A stretch of DNA of 9,101 bases, taken from NCBI GenBank assembly GCA_029940235.1, contig JAOZRI010000077.1:1-9101 (forward strand), given 5' to 3'. The notes beneath the pieces were generated by a model. The model was not told the origin of the DNA and searched no databases. It worked only from the letters and a program-made list of their open reading frames with translations. The stretch is from Desulfobacula sp. Lineage in GTDB: Bacteria > Desulfobacterota > Desulfobacteria > Desulfobacterales > Desulfobacteraceae. Positions within the stretch are counted from its first letter, which is position 1. Each line of letters starts with the position of its first letter. The position numbers and the translations under genes are program-made. Below, one piece after another: positions 6,053 through 9,101 of the stretch.

Positions 6053-6553
6053 TCAAGGAGAGGTTCCTGTCGACAATTTTCCCTCTATTTTAAGTCCGGT
6101 AAAAGAGTATTGCCGCATCACTTCATAACCAAGAATGGCCACGGTATTGCCCAGATTTAAGGATCTGGTCTGGGCAGAGATCGGTACTCTTACACTTAAC
6201 TCCCGGTTTGCCAGCAGCATCTCTTCTGGCAGACCCACTGACTCTTTGCCAAAAATCAGATAAACTTCAGGTTCATAAGCAAACCTATCGCATCTATTGC
6301 TGCCTTTTCTTGAAATATACACTTTCTGCCCACTGGGGTTTTTTTTAAAAAAATCTGCATAATTTTTATAATATTTTACATTAAGCTCTTTCCAGTAATC
6401 AAGCCCGGCACGCTTTAAATATTTATCCTCTACGGAAAATCCAAGGGGCTCAATCAAATGCAGATCTGCACCCATGGCATTACATGTCCTGCCAATATTT
6501 CCAGTATTTTGAGGTATCTCCGGCTCTAATAATACAATATTCAACTTAACCAT
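6053..6553 (-). CDS. trmL: tRNA (cytidine/uridine-34-2'-O)-methyltransferase TrmL (SPOUT family)
   Basis: TrmL uses S-adenosylmethionine to methylate the ribose of wobble nucleotide 34 in tRNA-Leu isoacceptors. The 166-residue protein carries the SPOUT trefoil-knot motifs in order. The N-terminal LLEPEIPQNTGNIGRTC (residues 8-24) is the RNA/ligand segment. LIFGKESVGLP (99-109) and the knot motif VPISAQTRSLNLGNTVAI (123-140) form the AdoMet pocket, followed by YEVMRQ. It is about ten residues longer than E. coli TrmL because of a polar C-terminal tail. The start at 6553 is chosen over an in-frame TTG at 6577, because a GGAGAGAGG ribosome site sits nine bases before the ATG and would lie inside the longer reading. 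The AI-2E permease follows downstream. Confidence 0.94.
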   Translation of the reverse strand: MVKLNIVLLEPEIPQNTGNIGRTCNAMGADLHLIEPLGFSVEDKYLKRAGLDYWKELNVKYYKNYADFFKKNPSGQKVYISRKGSNRCDRFAYEPEVYLIFGKESVGLPEEMLLANRELSVRVPISAQTRSLNLGNTVAILGYEVMRQYSFTGLKIEGKLSTGTSP

Positions 6554-6562
6554 TGTTACAAA

Positions 6563-6571
6563 CCTCTCTCC
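6563..6571 (-). promoter_or_regulatory. Ribosome binding site GGAGAGAGG that fixes the trmL start
   Basis: A strong purine-rich site lies nine bases before ATG 6553 on the minus strand. It supports that start over the TTG at 6577, which lies upstream of this site. Confidence 0.75.
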
Positions 6572-6603
6572 AGCCAAATTTAATCAGGGTCAATCTAATA
6601 CCA

Positions 6604-6632
6604 TTTATATATTGACTTTATTTTCAATGCAA
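6604..6632 (-). promoter_or_regulatory. Candidate sigma-70 promoter for trmL and the AI-2E permease
   Basis: On the minus strand, TTGCAT (plus positions 6627-6632), a 17-base spacer and TATAAA (plus positions 6604-6609) make a good sigma-70 match. Transcription would begin near 6597, about 43 bases before the trmL ATG. It overlaps a candidate plus-strand promoter. Confidence 0.5.
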
Positions 6633-6639
6633 ATTAAAT
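6612..6639 (+). promoter_or_regulatory. Candidate sigma-70 promoter for the GGDEF gene (distal)
   Basis: TTGACT at 6612-6617 is five of six to the -35 consensus. A 16-base spacer leads to TTAAAT at 6634-6639, a weaker -10. The leader would be about 60 bases. It lies on the opposite strand within the candidate trmL promoter. Confidence 0.35.
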
Positions 6640-6668
6640 ACAGACATGGGAAAATTAGACACAGATAC

Positions 6669-6696
6669 TTGCACATATAAAAAAATAATATATATA
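6669..6696 (+). promoter_or_regulatory. Candidate proximal promoter for the GGDEF gene, nearly leaderless
   Basis: TTGCAC at 6669-6674, a 16-base spacer and TATATA at 6691-6696 would start a transcript near 6703, only about five bases before the ATG at 6708. That would fit the absence of a ribosome site there. The region is very AT-rich, so a chance match is possible. Confidence 0.3.
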
Positions 6697-6707
6697 CAAA
6701 TTGCGTT

Positions 6708-7727
6708 ATGATGACAATCCCAAAATCACTTTTAGATAGAATGAAGCACAATGAAATTGTTGCCAGAAAATTTCATGAAATTGAAATCAGTATCTTAACG
6801 ATTTTAAATTTCCAAGATTTTATTGAAAAACTGCTGTTTGAAATCAGTTCAAAATTTTCAGTCTCATATACCTGGATTTCCATTATTGAAGAGAGCAGTA
6901 TTTCACAATATTTTCATAATATCCAGGACTCTGAGCTTTTAAGTTCATCAACAGCGTTTTTATCAAAAAATGAATTTAAAGAGATAACCAGAAATCGGCT
7001 CAAACCTTTGCTGTCCAATGACAAACTCAATGGATTAAGTGCATTAATACCAAAGGCAGCCAAATATGATATAGGTTCCATTGCCATTGCACCGATTACA
7101 ATGGACGGCCAGATAGTGGGCAGTTTTAACCAGGCTGATCAGGATACCCACAGATTTGAACCCGGGATTGATACCTCCCTGTTGGAACAATTGGCACTGA
7201 AAGTATCTTTGTGCCTTTCCAATGTAACAGCCCATGAAAAATTAAAATTTCTTGCATTCCACGATCCATTAACAAATCTTTTAAATCGTGGTGTCATGGA
7301 GAGAGTTCTTGAAAGAGAGTTTCAAAGATCCAAACGATATCATATTGACCTTACCATTCTGTTTTTTGACCTTGATGATTTTAAATCCATTAATGATACC
7401 CATGGTCATGATAAGGGTGATCTTGCCCTGTGCCATGTTGCAAATTGTCTCGAGAACCTGAAACGTGATTCTGATATTGTGGCAAGATTTGCAGGGGATG
7501 AATTTGTAGCTATTTTGCCATCTACAAATAAAAGCCAGGCAAAAATATATGTTGACAGAGTCAAGAAAAAACTTGCCAGTGAACCTATATCTTCTGAAGA
7601 TACAAATTTTTATGTAAAACTGAGTTATGGCCTTGCTTCTGTATTTGAAAAGGGCATGGAAACTTCAGCAATACTTTTAAAGGCGGCAGATAAAAGGCTG
7701 TACCAGGCAAAACAAAACAAAAAATAA
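6708..7727 (+). CDS. Diguanylate cyclase: N-terminal GAF/DUF484-like sensor and C-terminal GGDEF domain
   Basis: The 339-residue protein has no signal peptide or membrane span and should be cytoplasmic. Residues about 15-175 resemble a GAF or DUF484-type sensor: helical start NEIVARKFHEIEISILTILN, a core ending IAPITMDGQIVGSFN, and a final helix SLLEQLALKVSLCLSNV. The GGDEF domain (about 180-339) starts with HDPLTNLLNR. It has the metal-site stretch FFDLDDFKSIND (D221) and the catalytic signature as AGDEF (262-266), an accepted variant of GGDEF. An RxxD inhibitory site (R253-D256) lies five residues before it. The domain should therefore make cyclic di-GMP from two GTP, under product inhibition and control by an unknown signal. 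No ribosome binding site is visible before the tandem ATGs at 6708 and 6711. It faces rplQ across a shared terminator. Confidence 0.93.
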   Translation: MMTIPKSLLDRMKHNEIVARKFHEIEISILTILNFQDFIEKLLFEISSKFSVSYTWISIIEESSISQYFHNIQDSELLSSSTAFLSKNEFKEITRNRLKPLLSNDKLNGLSALIPKAAKYDIGSIAIAPITMDGQIVGSFNQADQDTHRFEPGIDTSLLEQLALKVSLCLSNVTAHEKLKFLAFHDPLTNLLNRGVMERVLEREFQRSKRYHIDLTILFFDLDDFKSINDTHGHDKGDLALCHVANCLENLKRDSDIVARFAGDEFVAILPSTNKSQAKIYVDRVKKKLASEPISSEDTNFYVKLSYGLASVFEKGMETSAILLKAADKRLYQAKQNKK

Positions 7728-7731
7728 ACAC

Positions 7732-7765
7732 AAAGGCCCTGGTAAATTTTATTACCAGGGCCTTT
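7732..7765. terminator. Bidirectional intrinsic terminator between the GGDEF gene and rplQ
   Basis: A perfect 14-bp stem (arms 7732-7745 and 7752-7765, AAAGGCCCTGGTAA and its complement) encloses a six-base loop. On the plus strand the stem ends in TTT. On the minus strand it is followed by GTGTTTATTTTTT, a good U-tract for ending the rpoA-rplQ transcript. It should work in both directions. Confidence 0.93.
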
Positions 7766-7791
7766 AATAGTTGTATATAAAAATAGGTGGT

Positions 7792-8148
7792 CTAATCAAA
7801 TATCAATTCAATCAATGCCATGGGGGCAACATCACCTTTTCTTGGGCCAAGCTTGATGATTCTTGTATAACCACCCTGCCTTGAGTTAAACTTTTCAGCA
7901 ACTTCATTAAACAGCGTATGAACAACATCTTTTTCCCGAATCACAGCAAGTGCCTGACGTCTGGCATGCAAATCACCCCTTTTAGCAAGGGTTACCATCT
8001 TATCTGCAATTTTTCTCAAGCCTTTTGCTTTTGCTTCGGTTGTTCTGATTTTATCATGTTTAAACAGGGAAGTTACCATGTTCCGAAACATAGCCTTTCT
8101 GTGACTGGATGTCCTGTTTAATTTTAATACTGATTTTCTATGTTTCAT
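7792..8148 (-). CDS. rplQ: Large ribosomal subunit protein L17
   Basis: The 118-residue basic protein matches bacterial L17 from end to end: [20 protein letters not shown], then [49 protein letters not shown] and [10 protein letters not shown]17 binds 23S rRNA near the exit of the peptide tunnel. It lacks the longer C-terminal extension found in some species and is slightly shorter than the E. coli protein. An AAGGAG site lies about eleven bases before the ATG, inside the rpoA 3' end. The gene starts six bases after the rpoA stop, the classic end of the alpha operon. A strong terminator follows 26 bases after the stop codon (TAG). Confidence 0.98.
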   Translation of the reverse strand: MKHRKSVLKLNRTSSHRKAMFRNMVTSLFKHDKIRTTEAKAKGLRKIADKMVTLAKRGDLHARRQALAVIREKDVVHTLFNEVAEKFNSRQGGYTRIIKLGPRKGDVAPMALIELIFD

Positions 8149-8154
8149 GGTTTT

Positions 8155-9101
8155 TTATTCTCCTTCCTCACTGATCTCTTCTTCTGGAGGGTCAATACCG
8201 TCAAGATCCATACCAAGTGAGAGTTCCATGGTTGCAAGCACTTCCTTTATTTCATTCAATGATTTTCTACCGAAATTTTTAGTTTTAAGCATTTCAGTAT
8301 CTGTTTTTTGAACCAATTGATAAATACTGGTTATTTCAGCATTTTTCAAACAATTTGAACTTCTTACAGACAATTCAAGCTCATCAACAGATCTATAAAT
8401 ATTTTCATTAAAGCCACCATCTGAATTTTCTGAATTTTCATCGGCATAATCTGGTTCCATATCTTCATCAAAATTGATGAATGGACTCATCTGCTCTTTT
8501 AAAATTTTTGCAGCATAGGCAACAGAATCATCCGGAGTTACTGAACCATCTGTCCAGACTTCAAGCGTAAGTTTATCATAGTCTGTTTTATGCCCAATCC
8601 TTGATGTTCCCACAACATACTTTACTTTTTTGATTGGGGAGAACACACTGTCAACAGGAATGGTTCCAATGGAAGCATCTTCATCCTTATTCGCTGCAGC
8701 AAGGGCATAACCTTTTCCAGTTTTGACAACCATTGTTATACTTAATTTGCCTTTTTTGGAAACAGTAGCAATGGGTTGTTCAGGATTCAGTACTTCAACC
8801 CTGCCGTCAGGGCTTATAATATCAGCACCAGTGGCTTCACATTCACCCTTGACATTTAAAGTTAACACCTTGTCTTCTATGTCATCAACCTTAAGTTTCA
8901 ACTCTTTTAAATTTAAAATAATCTCGGAAATATCCTGTCGGACATCAGAGATTACACTATACTCATGAAGAGCATCTTCAAATTTAGCAGAAACAATTGC
9001 TGCGCCATATATGGAGGACAAAATAATTCGGCGCAAAGAGTTTCCAATAGTAATACCAAAGCCCCTTTCAAGGGGTTCACAAACAAATTTACCATATGTT
9101 G
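8155..9101 (-). CDS. rpoA: DNA-directed RNA polymerase subunit alpha (5' partial)
   Basis: The frame is open to the right edge, giving 314 visible residues. Alignment of CEPLERGFGITIGNSLRR with the E. coli protein suggests only about 21 N-terminal residues are missing. The N-terminal domain (visible 1 to about 208) shows LHEYSVISDVRQDISEIILNL and VDSVFSPIKKVKYVV, used in dimerisation and in binding beta and beta'. The linker (about 209-236) is very acidic (DEDMEPDYADENSENSD). The C-terminal domain (about 237-300) contains LSVRSSNCLK, with the arginine (visible 246) equivalent to E. coli R265 that binds UP elements, and NFGRKSLNEIKEVL. A 14-residue acidic tail (PPEEEISEEGE) ends it. An apparent start at 9036 (TTG) is internal and not real. 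rplQ follows after six bases. Confidence 0.97.
   Translation of the reverse strand, partial: TYGKFVCEPLERGFGITIGNSLRRIILSSIYGAAIVSAKFEDALHEYSVISDVRQDISEIILNLKELKLKVDDIEDKVLTLNVKGECEATGADIISPDGRVEVLNPEQPIATVSKKGKLSITMVVKTGKGYALAAANKDEDASIGTIPVDSVFSPIKKVKYVVGTSRIGHKTDYDKLTLEVWTDGSVTPDDSVAYAAKILKEQMSPFINFDEDMEPDYADENSENSDGGFNENIYRSVDELELSVRSSNCLKNAEITSIYQLVQKTDTEMLKTKNFGRKSLNEIKEVLATMELSLGMDLDGIDPPEEEISEEGE

Noticed and set aside
6554..6577. Longer TrmL starting at TTG 6577
   Set aside because: It would place the strong GGAGAGAGG ribosome site inside the coding region and add eight residues not typical of the family.
8723..8968. Plus-strand open frames opposite rpoA (and similar ones opposite nfo, moaA and the permease)
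   Set aside because: They are antisense shadows of strongly conserved genes, with no ribosome sites and no recognisable protein features.
1..9101. CRISPR array, mobile element, prophage or toxin-antitoxin system
   Set aside because: I found no regularly spaced repeats, transposase or integrase motifs, terminal inverted repeats or small paired genes.

Overview
The window looks like a stretch of chromosome from a low-GC (by eye about 35-40 percent) Gram-negative bacterium, most likely a sulfate-reducing deltaproteobacterium of the Desulfobacterales. This is an inference. It rests on the apparent CobA-HemD fusion followed by moaA, the style of the RpoA and L17 proteins, and the ECF sigma/anti-sigma/secreted-protein cluster. 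No 16S rRNA or other decisive marker is present. Most genes are ordinary core genes. I see no CRISPR array, tRNA, insertion sequence, phage gene or integrase, and no gap longer than about 130 bases between genes.

Positions 2-1800 (+) carry cofactor synthesis: the end of a gene whose visible part is a complete uroporphyrinogen-III synthase domain, probably fused to an upstream CobA methyltransferase, overlapping by four bases with moaA (first step of molybdopterin synthesis). Siroheme/corrinoid and molybdopterin supply fits an anaerobic respirer.

Positions 1801-4048 (+) are the most distinctive part. A secreted His/Arg/Lys-rich protein with a 36-bp tandem duplication is followed by a short spacer of 7-bp repeats that fold into an inverted repeat. 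Next come an ECF sigma factor, a membrane-anchored zinc-finger anti-sigma factor, and a second secreted protein of unknown function. A sequence resembling an ECF-type promoter (AAC-N17-GTC) lies 73 bases before the first gene. Together this looks like a self-regulated envelope-stress or metal-response module.

Positions 4105-4944 (+) encode endonuclease IV with every metal ligand intact. It converges with no intergenic base on a minus-strand pair: an AI-2E-family permease (4945-5994) and the tRNA methyltransferase TrmL (6053-6553).

After a divergent promoter region (6554-6707) comes a GAF-like/GGDEF diguanylate cyclase (6708-7727, +). A strong bidirectional terminator (7732-7765) separates it from the end of the ribosomal alpha operon on the minus strand: rplQ (7792-8148) and rpoA (8155 to the window edge, lacking only about 20 N-terminal residues).
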